From positions 7,495,695-7,559,694 of the forward strand of contig OY755190.1 in the NCBI GenBank assembly GCA_963576735.1: a stretch of DNA of 64,000 nt. Direction: 5' to 3'. This document shows, one piece after another, positions 9,101-19,600 of the stretch. How positions within the stretch are numbered: position 1 is the stretch's first letter; each line of letters begins with the position of its first letter. Source of the stretch: Bedellia somnulentella. Its lineage: Eukaryota > Arthropoda > Insecta > Lepidoptera > Bedelliidae. The translations under genes were made by a program, and so were the position numbers. Below the pieces are notes generated by a model that saw nothing but the letters and a program-made list of their open reading frames with translations, did no database searches and was not told the origin of the DNA.

Positions 9101-11936
9101 ATACCTATCTATACTCACATCCGGCCATGAACCACAAAAAAATATATCCAGAGAATAAAAATGTGAAACTCCTCAGGCGATATGAAAAGTTCCTAAATGA
9201 TCAAATTTTCACTCCTTCATTTCAGAATAAACACTGGCTCCTCCAAATGCCGCCGTCACCTCTCCCACAGTCAATTTTACCGGAGTTAGACCGAGTGTAT
9301 AGATCTCGTTGGGAATCCTTGCTGGCTGTCGATGAATTGGTAGCTGATGTTCTTAATGCTTTGGACCATAAGAGCTTGCTTGATGAGACCTATGTTATTT
9401 ATACGTCGGATAATGGATACCATATTGGTATGACTGTTTTGCTATTATATTAAATTGTTTATCAACTGTCTTAGTCACAATGAAGGGCCTTAAAATTTTG
9501 GTTAACTATAAACTTATAGAAACGCAAAGATCAAGCATTTTCTTTTTTATACAATCTGAAAATGTCTGTATTTCTATTTTGAAATAAGCATGAAAACTCG
9601 TATATCCGCAATGTTGACTCTTAAAAATACCTCCATCACCACTTCCACAATCAATATTACCAGAATTTGACGGAGTGTATAGATCTCGTTGGGAATCTTG
9701 CTGGCTTTCGATGAATTGGTAGCTGATGTCCTAAACGCTTGCTTGATGACACCTATGTTAATTATACGTCGGATAATAGATATCATATTGGTATGCCGTG
9801 TAGTGTCGGCTTAGACTAGCACTACCCCATTTCTTCCGGTGGGTGTACGTAAGAGGTGACTAACGGTATTGGGGCTTTTAAATGATTTTTGGGCGATGCG
9901 GTTGGAGACCCATCACCAACAACCTTTATTTTACCATCTTTTCCCACTTAAATTTCCAAAAGGCGCTTAGGAATTTTTTATTCCTTAGCTCTGGCTACCC
10001 CATCTAGGGGTCTATAGCCGTGAATATATGTATGTATGTATGTATATTAGTATGATGGTTTTGCTATTCTATTCAATTTTCTTATAAATCAGTAGTTGTA
10101 TCTTTTAGAGTTTGGTTGGCGTATCGTACGATACCCTTGGAAAGAAAGGGGTTAGATTTATTCTAAGCCGACACGGCACTGCTTATAAATAAATATTGTT
10201 CTTAATTATTTAAAAAAGAACGAATAGCCAATTAGTGTTTCAATTGTCTGGTACACTATACCCAAGAGGTCTTGTAGGTTACGTGCTACCGCTGACGTGA
10301 CAAATAGCCGTGCGCCCTTTTGAAGGGTAGGTAATAAATAAGTTTTCTAAAAGATTACTAAAGTTTAAAATTTTATTCTTCACTCCCCAGGTCAATTCTC
10401 CCAAGTATACGACAAACGCCAACCATACGAGACCGACATCAAAGTGCCGTTAATCATATCCGGGCCAAAAATCCCACAAAACACAACAAGCACAGTTCCA
10501 GTACTAAACATAGATTTAGCACCAACAATTCTAAGTTTAGCTGGATTAAAACCAACCAGTAATATGGACGGACATGCAATCGATTTGTTTGAGGACTCAA
10601 ATGAGTTGGAAAGAAAACTATTGGTTCAATATTATGGAGAGGGAAATAGAAATACGGTTGATGAAGCATGCCCCTGGAGTTATGATGCTGATAATTTGGC
10701 GGTAAGATTGTTATTTTGTAAACTGAATGTATGTATAGTTTTTGTGTAATTTTACAGACATAGAAATATAAATCCACGCATATAAATTCCAAAAAGGGGA
10801 ACCCATACCTTCATAATTAAAAAATCCCCAATGATTTTTGGATTTACTTACTTATGTTAACGTCCATTATATAATGTCTATTAACGTGTAAATAGAGACC
10901 ATCGATCTCTCTTGCTTCCCTGTCATTCATTTTTCTTTTCATTTAGGTCTAATACTCTTCTCACTTTGGACTCCTGCATATTTTTTTTTATTTATTCATT
11001 ATTAAGAAAAAATACACTATACAATAATTATGTCGTGGTCACTTAATCCTCTTCTAAGGTTTAATTGTGACCACATATATAACAACGTTTACAATCTGGT
11101 CAAAACACGTTGTACAAGGCTGTCATCTTCTTGCAACACCATCTACCTACATTGGCTCTATATAACTCTTTTGATACTTCACTTGTTTAAGTTGGTAAGT
11201 TTCGGAAGTTGAGTGGGGTAAATATCTTCCACAAATTACTTAAAATATCCCATCTTTCGACACCCTCGCGAATAAATAGTTAGTGCTATTCCAAGTCGTC
11301 ATTACATAGCTTGTTTTGATTGTAACCTGTTTTTTTTAAATGCAGGAATGCTACCCACAATACGACTGCAAATGTCAAGATTCAAGAAATAATACTTTCG
11401 CATGTTTGCTGCATGTTGGTTTGAAATCGAAGTTCAAATACTGCATTTTTACGGATATTGAAGTAAGTGTTTTTTTTTTCTTTCTATCATCATTTAAGGT
11501 TATGAAAGCATTATACTGAACAGACAAGTTTGATTTCTTCTCATGCACTATACTCGAGTTTTTGCTATGAACCCACAATAAGCCCATGATAGTAGTTCCT
11601 CTGCCAACCTGCACTAGCTTAGCGAGTGGACAAGGACCAAATTTCCTTATCCCAAAACGACTCCAGACCCTTGATCACAGATTCCTTGATAGGCACTTTT
11701 ACACGTGTCTCTCTATAAACAACTTACCATCTTACTTATTCCAGTTATACGAAAACTTCGAAGAAATCTACGATCTCCGCAACGACCCGTTCGAGCTAAC
11801 CAACATCTGGAGCTCCACGCTGCCAGCTATAAAGTGGTGGTACAGACGTCAGCTGCAATACATGATGCAGTGTAAGGGAGCTGCCAGTTGCGATCACAGC
11901 GCTGATCAGGTGTTTCACAGCTTGGAGGCTTATTGA
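157..11936 (+). CDS. GNS: N-acetylglucosamine-6-sulfatase, nine coding exons
   Basis: Lysosomal sulfatase that removes the 6-sulfate from N-acetylglucosamine in heparan and keratan sulfate. Exons: 157-264, 341-400, 4321-4524, 5984-6136, 8700-8867, 9226-9427, 10391-10701, 11346-11462, 11745-11936. All junctions are GT-AG and in phase, giving 504 residues (human GNS about 550). A signal peptide covers about residues 1-18. The metal-binding TDDQD follows at 26-30. The formylglycine site CCPSR has its modifiable Cys at residue 63. Exon 4 gives GWSDWY and YYNYTLS, exon 6 ends in YTSDNGYH, and exon 7 supplies the DKRQ active-site segment with DIKVPL. A Cys-rich C-terminal part and the [13 protein letters not shown] motif close the protein. 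The first donor is GTCAGT, a little unusual. The start follows the TOMM6-like stop by 27 bases. Introns hold many transposons. Confidence 0.93.
540..1005 (-). mobile_element. 3' end of a non-LTR retrotransposon (RT C-terminus plus tail)
   Basis: On the minus strand an open frame at 1005-742 encodes a fragment with [24 protein letters not shown], written here as RWFGHI then [10 protein letters not shown]. That is the post-RT segment (RWFGHV...R..KK.Y.A) common in arthropod LINE pol genes. Below it, 720-540, lies a decayed tail resembling the recurrent 'GGCGATCGATAGTCTCTGCCTACC' type tail (split here: GGCGATCGATAGTC, TCTGCCTACCCC) seen elsewhere in the window. It is 5' truncated and sits in GNS intron 2. 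Confidence 0.6.
1162..1402 (+). repeat. RTE-like repeat fragment
   Basis: Starts near 'agctttttgcc' and ends with 'gaaagcggaacaaac' and 'aatattattagtaag'. The same start and end blocks recur at 44266-48311 and 48318-48946. In Lepidoptera such units are 3' parts of RTE-class retroposons or their non-autonomous relatives; that family name is an inference. Confidence 0.6.
1447..1519 (-). repeat. SINE-A copy split by a DNA transposon (left part)
   Basis: Tail half of a minus-strand SINE-A (CACGGCTATAGAGCC...), which resumes at 3546-3580 after the 2026-bp insertion. The neighbouring plus-strand copy at 3711-3925 has the two halves joined, including the stretch around the insertion point, so it serves as an empty-site reference. 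Confidence 0.8.
2299..2466 (+). pseudogene. Basic N-terminal segment of the family 1 transposon protein
   Basis: 55 codons, very rich in Arg, Lys and Glu ([21 protein letters not shown]). It resembles in composition and position the basic N-terminus of the sister element's protein at 16483. An open stretch in another frame (2220-2292, [18 protein letters not shown]) follows a good acceptor at 2219, so a frameshift or unrecognised splicing separates the parts. Confidence 0.45.
2675..3040 (+). pseudogene. C-terminal domain of the family 1 transposon protein
   Basis: 121 open codons; the homologous part starts near 2819. Features are [10 protein letters not shown], then [18 protein letters not shown] and a terminal IDVFEKIH. 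The protein at 17136-17554 ends with the same layout: [28 protein letters not shown]. The upstream 48 residues (Leu- and Ile-rich) are probably non-coding read-through. The domain's function is unknown. Confidence 0.6.
3711..3925 (+). repeat. SINE-A copy
   Basis: Begins at ACTACCCCATTTTTTCCCG and ends at CTATAGCTGTGAGAATAATG. It keeps the family landmarks (GGTTGGAG..GACCCATCA, CTTTTATTTTAC, GGCTCTATAGC). It is nearly identical to the split copy at 1447-3580 but in opposite orientation. Confidence 0.8.
4735..4905 (-). repeat. Decayed SINE-B fragment
   Basis: Matches the body of the full copy at 30970-31337: GTCACCTGGTTTTCGGAGCAC, ACGTTTTGCTTAGACACTGT and CTCAGCCATGTGAGAGTCC are recognisable with substitutions. 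It lies just before the Penelope fragment. Confidence 0.65.
4932..5772 (+). mobile_element. Penelope-like element fragment with inverted flanking repeats
   Basis: About 100 bp at 4932-5028 reappear inverted at 5673-5772 (AATAAATTTCTTCGCTTAAT, CCGCTAAATACCTGCAGTCT, GTGCACCGCCC) with few changes. Between them is the 3' end of a Penelope pol gene with a GIY-YIG endonuclease. Inverted terminal repeats of this sort are normal for Penelope elements. The region near 5571-5605 (GACTCGTGTTGAGTCGAAAC) resembles a decayed hammerhead core. Confidence 0.75.
4985..5350 (+). pseudogene. GIY-YIG endonuclease end of Penelope pol
   Basis: The open frame carries [20 protein letters not shown]: a GVY, a CPxC pair and YIG at the usual spacing, followed by [10 protein letters not shown], with the Arg and Glu expected in the fold. 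It ends at TAG 5348-5350. The reverse-transcriptase part is missing, and the first roughly 15 codons belong to the inverted flank, so this is a 5'-truncated relic. Penelope endonucleases nick target DNA for retrotransposition. Confidence 0.75.
6255..6352 (+). repeat. SINE-A fragment
   Basis: Middle part only (TTGTTGGGCGATGTGATTGG, AGGCCCATTATCAAC), heavily diverged; in GNS intron 4. Confidence 0.5.
6825..7232 (-). pseudogene. Helitron Rep/helicase N-terminal region fragment
   Basis: 135 open codons on the minus strand. The pattern [15 protein letters not shown], then [18 protein letters not shown], is the Helitron-like N domain signature (DPLxYPLLFPxGxxGWH) upstream of the HUH nuclease. The frame stops after ISRIFKL and no HUH or helicase motifs follow, so it is a truncated relic in GNS intron 4. 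Neither Helitron end (5' TC, 3' hairpin plus CTRR) was located. Confidence 0.75.
7658..7733 (+). pseudogene. THAP-type first exon of a P-element-like transposon
   Basis: ATG opens [18 protein letters not shown], the start of a C2CH THAP zinc finger (Cys 4 and Cys 9), and a GTAAGT donor follows at 7734. No matching second exon was found; 7780-8030 is not clearly coding. THAP domains bind DNA in P-element transposases and their domesticated relatives. Confidence 0.4.
8045..8225 (+). repeat. Unclassified dispersed repeat, copy 1
   Basis: Shares GGTGATCATTCCTC at its start and CCGTTTAGGAGGAGTA with GTCGGGGGTAAATGG at its end with 32135-32455. It has no ORF. Probably a non-autonomous transposon remnant. 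Confidence 0.5.
9622..9795 (+). pseudogene. Dead duplicate of GNS exon 6 inside intron 6
   Basis: Parallels 9239-9432 base by base: CCTCCATCACCACTTCCACA, GTGTATAGATCTCGTTGGGA, GATGAATTGGTAGCTGATGT, TATACGTCGGATAAT and the exon-end CATATTGGTATG all recur. Several small deletions shift the frame (LAVDEL becomes out of frame; the ALDHKS codons are lost) and the acceptor is not conserved. It starts about 380 bases after the true exon. Confidence 0.88.
9797..10045 (+). repeat. SINE-A copy, near full length
   Basis: Runs from GTAGTGTCGGCTTAGACTAG to TATAGCCGTGAATATATG, followed by an ATGT microsatellite tail. It follows the dead exon 6 copy directly. Confidence 0.85.
10880..11200 (-). repeat. LINE 3' fragment, decayed
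   Basis: Pieces such as CACCATCTACCTACATTGGC and CTATATAACTCTTTTGATAC match the minus-strand pol tail at 640-800. No frame stays open. Confidence 0.4.
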
Positions 11937-11949
11937 GTTGTGTAGACGA

Positions 11950-11955
11950 AATAAA
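11950..11955 (+). terminator. GNS polyadenylation signal
   Basis: AATAAA 14 bases after the GNS stop codon. The same signal is copied in each downstream repeat (for example near 12108 and 12388), so alternative 3' ends are possible. Confidence 0.6.
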
Positions 11956-12029
11956 TGGATTTAAGCACTTATCTGCGTTTTTTAATTCATTAAAATTACA
12001 TACATACACACATATACCTACGTTATTAG

Positions 12030-13345
12030 TTATCAGTTGCGATCACAGCGCTGATCAGGTGTTTCACAGTTTGGAGGCTTATTGAGTGCATGTTGTAGAT
12101 TAAATAAATGGATTTAAGCACTTATCTGATACTGTTGTTTAATTTGTTACTATTCATGAAAAAAAAACACACTAATAAGTGTTTTTCTTTAGCCAATTAT
12201 GTAAAAGCTATTGTTAAGGGATCTTAAGGATTTGGTTTAGGTCAAAAGATAGTGTAAGTATATAAAGTGGTGGTACCGACGTCAGCTGCAATACATGATG
12301 CAGTGTAAGGGAGCTGCCAGTTGCGATCACAGCGCTGATCAGGTGTTTCACAGCTTGGAGGCTTATTGAGTGCATGTTGTAGATTAAATAAATGGATTTA
12401 AGCACTTATCTGATACTGTTGTTTAATTTGTTAATATTCATGAAAAAAAACACACTAGTAAGTGTTTTTCTTTAGCCAGTTATATAAAAGCTATTGTAAA
12501 GGGATCTTAAGATTTTGGTTTAGCGTCCAGATTTGTGGCAACACAACTCATGGATGCTGCACCATGATAATGCACCATCACACACAGCCATTATAGTGAA
12601 AGAGTTTTTAGCGAAAAAATCAACAAAATTTTTCGACCAAGCACCGTATTCACCTGATATGGCTCCGTCTGACTTTTTTTATTTCCCAAGTTAAAATTAC
12701 CACTTCGAGGAAAACGTTCGATAGAAGTCATAAAAGAAAATTCGCTGAATGAGCTAAAGGCCATACCGCAAACAGCCAATGAAAAATGTATGGAAGACTG
12801 AGTGAAGCGGTGGAGATGTTGTATTGCAAGCGATGGGGCCTACTTTGAAGGCGATAAAATAAATTCAGATGTATAATTTGTACTTTTTGTTTTACTGACA
12901 AATTCCCGATACTTAGTTATAAAGTTGTGGTACAGACGTCAGCTGTAATACATGATACAGTGTAAGGGAGCTGCCAGTTGCGATCACAGCGCTTGAGTTG
13001 TGGATATTATAAATGAAGTAAATAGATTTGAGCACTTCTCTGATATTGTTGTTTAATTAGTTAATATTCATGAAATAAATAAACACACTGATATGTGTCT
13101 GTCAAATGCAAAAGCTGTTGTAGAGGGATTTTAAGGATTTGGTTTAGGTCAAACGATAGTGTAAGTATATAAAGTGGTGGTACCGACGTCAGCTGCGATA
13201 CATGATGCAGTGTAAGGGAGCTGCCAGTTGCGATCACAGCGCTGATCAGGTGTTTCACAGTTCGGAGTCTTATTGAGTTGTATTATGGCGTTGTAGATCA
13301 AATAAACGGATTTAACCACTTATCCGAGTTTTTTTTCAATACATT
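12030..13345 (+). repeat. Four tandem partial copies of the GNS last exon and 3' flank
   Basis: Copies A (12033-12145), B (12258-12510), C (12917-13070) and D (13165-13345). Each repeats pieces of the exon end (GACGTCAGCTGCAATACATG, GTTGCGATCACAGCGCTGAT, CAGGTGTTTCACAG, TATTGAGT) and the AATAAA flank; B and D start at codons IKWWYRR. B keeps the frame to the stop. C lacks the Asp-Gln-Val-Phe-His piece. A, B and D share GATACTGTTGTTTAATTTG-type spacers, so they arose by serial duplication. A mariner fragment separates B and C. No splice acceptor precedes the copies, so they are probably untranslated. Confidence 0.92.
12524..12911 (+). mobile_element. Mariner transposase 3' fragment
   Basis: The frame encodes WMLHHDNAPSHTA and, further on, APYSPDMAPSDFFYFPKLK: the second and third catalytic motifs of a mariner (DD34D) transposase. 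Stops and a frameshift (after YFP) interrupt it. It is truncated on the left exactly at the end of the repeat B spacer, so it entered the GNS tail array after duplication began. Confidence 0.85.
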
Positions 13346-13667
13346 AAAATTACTTAGATATATTCATAATATAAGGATGATGCAAGAAAGAAGCTTTAGG
13401 AATGTAAAAAGTACACGTAAGTAGTAAGCGACCAATAGTCTACCTACACCAATGGGAATACAGGTGTGAGTATAGGTAAGTAAACGTGTCTTTCCTTGCC
13501 TGTTATTAATGGCCTGAAGGTTTTAATTTAGGTGATAAATATAAACGAAAAAATTAAGAAACTTTTATATTCAATAAAAACCAAAAATAAATATTTGACA
13601 AACTAAACAAATATCAAAAACACGTCATGGCATGGCGGAATCACATTTTCGTTTCATACTTTAATAA

Positions 13668-16600
13668 CTAGAACAGGCGCCACATCTGAAACAAGAGAAA
13701 AAAAGGTGAGAAATTAATAATTTTACAACATCTCTACTACAAACTAAATAAAATTTAACTCAGAGCAAATATAAAAAATACATTTAATATAAGCGAAGCA
13801 GGATCTATTAACCAAGACATATACCTGAACTTTAAAAAGTTAAGATATAAATAAAAAAAATCTATGTACTATGTTGCCATAATATTTGTTGGTATTTTGA
13901 AGAAAACGACTATTAAATGATATAATAACTTTACTAACTTAAATTACTATTGAATGAACATTATTTGATGCATTGATAACAAGTTGCTCTCCCGAGCGTC
14001 AACACCAGGAATCCATCATCCCAATTCCCAACACTCATCTTGACATTGACATAAATTGACAGGTGACGGCACGCTGTCGGTGTTGCCAATTGATAAAAAT
14101 ATGACAGTATCAAGTTGCCTCTTTATTGAGATTTAAAACCCATTAAATTAAATACAGATAGGCAAACTAACTAAGGCAAATTTATTAGCCGTGAGTATAT
14201 GTATGTATGTAAATTACCAAATCAGGTAACCGCGGCAATCTGTTGTCTATTGATCCGCGTACTGTAGTGGTCAGTCATCCTCGTTTGGTTGACGGAGTTG
14301 TCTTCGATGAGCAGACGACATGGGAAGTGCTTCTGTAAATATTCATTAGAATAGAATAACTCTTTATTGCACATCAAACACAAATTTACAAAAATAATAA
14401 TAAGATCAAACAGTTTACAGTAAGGTACAATTGGCGGTCTTATCGCTAAAAGCGATCTCTTCCAGACAACCTTTGGAAGGTGAGATCGATAAATTAATTA
14501 TTTGGGTAGATGCACAAAACAAGGCCAAAAAACATAATAATCTATTAAGCTTACTTAAAACTAACTTATTTAATTTAAATAACAATATAAATATTAATCA
14601 TACAAAATAATATATAAGCAATACAAATACCTAAATAAAATACACATATACGTTTTGGAACTAATATTAATATATATAGTTTAAAAAGCAACAGTATTAC
14701 AGCCAGCGCTTCAGTGAGCTTAGGTATTCTGTAATTATTTAACGCTGTGTACTACGTGAGACATGAGATATTTTGGTTGTGAGTACATACAGTTTCTAGA
14801 GCCTTTTGGATACAGCATATAACATTAACATGAGAACTTCAACGATAAATATGGACTAAAAATATTGAGTCTGGCCTACAAAAAAATGGACCTTTTCTTG
14901 ATTTATATAATATATAAAATATTATATGTTAAATAAACTGACCACATATTATGTGGTCAGTTTATTAAGTTTTCTAAATACAGAAAAACATCTAAGTATT
15001 ATAAGTTAGGCAGCCACACTCGATAGCTAATTTCATGATAAACCTCCCACAAATCTGCCGCCTACCTTTTATAGCGCATTAAAATTTATAATGTTAATAT
15101 ATGCAGATAAAGCACGCGGATCAAATAGCACCAATCAAGATATAATTATGTATGGTTAAGTTTCAAAAGTGTGTTTAATAAACGAAATGATTTAGGAGTT
15201 AAATAACAAAAGAAATGCAATATTGGAGTAAAATAGTGTATATTGAAAAATTATGTTGCATACCTCAACCTGTTTGATGCTGCCAGTCATCTTGACAGTG
15301 GGCACAACTTGCTTCGGATTGAGAAACTTGACGAACCTGATCATCTCGGAGAAACTAGAATGCTCGCTGTACGGGATACCTAAAATTATATAAATACTTC
15401 TTTAAGTAATGATACTAAAATATAATAATCTCTAATTTTAAAGGGCATACATACATGGGTCAATCAACTTTTAAACCAACATTTTGATGTCCCCCCAGAA
15501 AAAAAATTAATCCTGAGGTAACTATTTTGAATTTATACAAAATGAGTATACCGTAGTACTAACAGAACACAAATCTATGATGTCACATTTAAAGTTTTAA
15601 TGAATAAACTGAAATTTTATTCAAAAGTGTGGTAACTCAGTACACGATTTGGCTATAATGCAAACACCTAGTAATAATACGTGTGTCCCCGTGATCGCTT
15701 CGGCGCAGTTCGATGAAAGTTAATATTAACTTTACTTCTAAAACAGGTTAATGAATGATCTGATGTTAGTTATTTATTTTTCAAAGTGTAAGTAAAACCA
15801 TTCAAAACAAAATGTGATTTCTCTTATTCTCACAAAAAAATTAAAACTGTCTGTCCATTGGTAATATTTGTTTTCGATGTATACTGAGTTACTGACCGTT
15901 ACGAGATCAAAATGTGTGGCGTGAAGTTAGCGCGGGTTACTAGCCAAAGTATGTTCCTATCTCATTCTCTCCTGACCAATCTCGGCCCTGTGCTCCGCCT
16001 GTGTGTTACGTCAGTCACCAACGAGCAGCGCGGGAGTGCGCGTACCTTTATTCGCCGTCCGCGGAGTGACCGACTTTTTACCAGTAAGTACCTTTCCTTA
16101 CATCTCTTATTAATTGGGTGATAGGTAATGGGTCAGCCACTTGAATAATAAAGAGCAGTATTGTGGTAATAATTTTTAAAGTGTTTTATTTAGGGATACC
16201 TCTTCTTTTTTATCCTGAGTTACGTGTATACTGAGTTACTTTGGTGGTAACTCCAAAGACAGTACGGTAACGCCAGAGACATGTCCACATTAAGATTCTT
16301 TATGTAAGTAAGTAGGCACTTTAATTAATGCCTTGAGCTGTATTTTGACTACATAATAGTCAATAGTGTTGTCACTAGTGTTCATTTGTACATTTTGAAA
16401 TTGCAAAATTTAATTTTCTCCATGTTATTGCAAAACTGAAAGGAAATACCTATTCTATTGTTCCAGACTTTTCAATGCAAAAATGCCGCTTACTGCTGCT
16501 GAAAAACAAAAACGCTACCGGGAGAAGTTGAAGCAAAATCTTACTAAATACGAAGAAAGTAAAGCAAAACACAGGGAACACTATCACAAAGTTAAACGTC

Positions 16601-19600
16601 TAGTCAAAGATTTAACCCCAAAGGAAAAAAAGAATGCTGATGTGATATGGAAACTTAGACAAAGAGAATACCGGAAAGAGAAAAAGTTCCTGCATTCAAT
16701 TTGCACTCCTCCTAGTTCCCCTGCTTCAATGATGAGTGAGAGTGATCGTGACGTGCCACCTGCCAGTCCTCCAGCTGCATCTCCTAAAACCCGTGGACGC
16801 CGTAAAGTGAAGAAGGAAAGAAGCAAAGTTTACCGTTTGGTTGGCACGCTTCAAGTCCATCAAATTTTTACAAATGAACGTAACATTTTAAAATACAGAT
16901 CACTATCTTGCTTTTGTGAATGTACGAAAAAAGGATTCTGCAACTGCTTCAACCCAAAAACCTAACATGGTTATGACACTATAAGTCTTCCTGAACCCAT
17001 TACAGTACCAAACCCTGGTTCGCTTGGTGACCCCGACCTGGAATCTTCAGATAGCGACATTCCTCTTTTGGTCCTTAAAGAAATGCAAAATGTGCCTTCA
17101 CGTGCTAGCCTTGCTTGCGTGTAGCTACCTTGCGGTATATGGCTCCTCTGATAATGATGAGGATTGCCAGATACTGGGCGAAGAAAATATGCCTCCATCC
17201 AGAGATTTTACTAGCGAGATATCTGAACCGCAACCATCGACTAGTGGTGTTTCTCGGAATTCTGTGGCTTGTGGAGATTTCTTTCATGTTCGCGTTCAGA
17301 GAGGTGACAAAACTGAGAAGATGTATTCTTACGTCTGCAAAGTGTTGGCTCATGATGATGATTTGGATGAACTTTGGGCAATGTTTGCGAAGATTGTGGG
17401 TAAAAATGCGCAAACATTTAGATTAGAAAAGGCCGATGTATATTCAGTACCCTATGAAGAGATTATCAAAATTCTAGCAGCTCCTGTTGAAGAAAGGAGG
17501 GGAAACAGAATGCTGTACAAGCTTGAATCTCCAGTCGATGTTTTTGAAAAATAAATATGATTGAATTCTTAACTATACTTAACGAGAAACCTGAAATGGA
17601 TCTCAATTTTGATCTCAATGTGTGAAATGTTTGTTGTTCAATGTTTAAGTCTGTTGATTGTTTATAGGTTACCTACTATTCTTATTGTATTGTGGTAGGT
17701 GTTGTATTTGGAGTTACCAAAATGTCTTTGGAGTTACTTTTTGTCCCCAGTTTTTATGTTTTGTTTTCCTTTATATATCAAGAAAATAACATATATTGTT
17801 ATAACTTTTACTGTGAAAAGAATGAGCACTTTTAAATTTTGTGCAAACCACTGCTCACCGTCACTTTCAATAGACATCTTCATAGTTTTTGCAAAAAAAT
17901 GTTATTCATTTTGGCCTGCGGTAAACTCAAGTGACATCTACCTTTCTTTTTAAAATTATTACTAAAAGAAACTTAAAAGACTGATTACAAAAGTTAATTG
18001 TTTAATTAGTCATAAGTAGTTTATTTAATAAATAATATTTAAAAACTTTTCAATCATGTTTTATTATGAAGAAGACAGTTGGTAACGCAAGAGACTCAAA
18101 TTGTGACCTAAGGTAAAATTTTATCAAATTAATCGATATTCCATAATCCTAGGTCGCGCCCCTTTTGCAATTCAATAGTTTAATAGTTTTTATACAAAAA
18201 TCTTTAACAGTTTAGGGAAAAAGTTAATATTTTTTATTTCATGAAAAATGTTAACCCACCCATGAAATTGTCTGCTTAAAAGTTGATATAGCCACATACA
18301 TATACTCACGGCTACAAATCCCTAGAAGGGGTAGCCAGAGCTAAGTAATTAAAAATTCCTCAACCACTTTTGGAAAGTTATGCGGGGCAAAGATGTTTAA
18401 ATAAAGGTTTTTGGTGATGGGTCTCAATATGTCAAATGGGGAAGTGCTATTCTAAGCCGACACTACACAGCTAATGGCATATACAAATAAAAGTAGGGTA
18501 CATTACTCCTTACTTCATAAACCCACTAGAATCGGTCCAGCCGTTTTATAGACATCTAGTATATTTTCCGTAAAAACATACATACGTAGATAGTAAAAGG
18601 GGATACCAGAATATCTTGTAAATAAAGCTCTAATTATTTTTATACTATAACCTTGGTGTTTACTAACTTTACATGGATTTACATGTGATGCGGAAAAGGT
18701 TGAGAGAACGGGCACCCAAATTTTATCTTTTAGCATGGATATACGTATACAATATACACACAAACCATGTTTAATGACTTACCATGTACATTACAACAAA
18801 GGGTGGTTGGTCTTCCACAAAGTGAAATGATGACTTCTTGGAAGTCATAGTATTTTCTAAGATTTTCACAATTGCACATTATAATTAAATTTGATTGATT
18901 TTCGGATATTTCAATCGCGTGTTATTACGTTGTTTTTAAAGCCAGACATTTCGAAAATTTTTCAGTTCAAATGTAACTTAAATTTTGTGAAGGTAGTTAG
19001 TATTAATAATTTTATAGTACTGTATAGTGACAAAAAACACCTCAGTCTTCCCGTGACCATGATAACTGAGTTTTAGAAACGTCGGGCTTTAAAAACAATA
19101 TAATAACACGCGATTAAAATATCCGAAAATCAATAGTTGTTTTAATTATACTTGGAAGTCATTCTTTATTGTTAGAATCTATTGGGGAAGGTCTATGTCC
19201 AGAGGAATTATTTTTATCTTGTTTTACAACATGAGTTTACGAAATCCAATATAAGATATCTTGCCTACAATGCACATCCTTGCATGATGGATATATTTTG
19301 TATCAAAAACAATTAACTCGAAATTAGAACTTAATGATCTAAATATATTATATATTAGAACTAAATCTATCTCACATGACTATAATTTATTGACCTCTCC
19401 ATTTAAAGGTTGTCTGGAAGAGATCGCTTTTAGTGATAAGACCGTCAATTGTACTTCTGTTGTAAATGTTTCTCCATATTTGATATGCAATAAAGATTTT
19501 TTTTATTCTATTCTATTCTAAATGTTAACGCTCAAACCCACTACTAACCATATATAGTAACTCTTTCTTTCTCAATGTTAGAATGTCGGCCATTCTCCCA

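Larger units (their letters stand above)
15457..18293 (+). mobile_element. Sola-like non-autonomous DNA transposon, family 2
   Basis: The left end is GGGTCAATCAACTTTTAA; the right end, read inward, is GGCTATATCAACTTTTAA, and similarity continues to about 37 bp (ACCAACATTTTGATG against GCAGACAATTTCATG). The duplication ACAT flanks it (15453-15456, 18294-18297) and may be longer because it lies in an ATGT repeat, the tail of a minus-strand SINE-A that continues at 18298-18472. The protein remnant shares its C-terminal domain with the element at 1520-3545. Many copies of a GTAACTCCAAAGAC-like motif sit at both sides. It lies in a DCLRE1A intron on the opposite strand. Confidence 0.72.

Noticed and set aside
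14222..14332. Plus-strand open frame reading [18 protein letters not shown], at first taken for a captured exon
   Set aside because: It is the antisense of the DCLRE1A exon [11 protein letters not shown]..., whose splice sites and phase fit the minus-strand gene.
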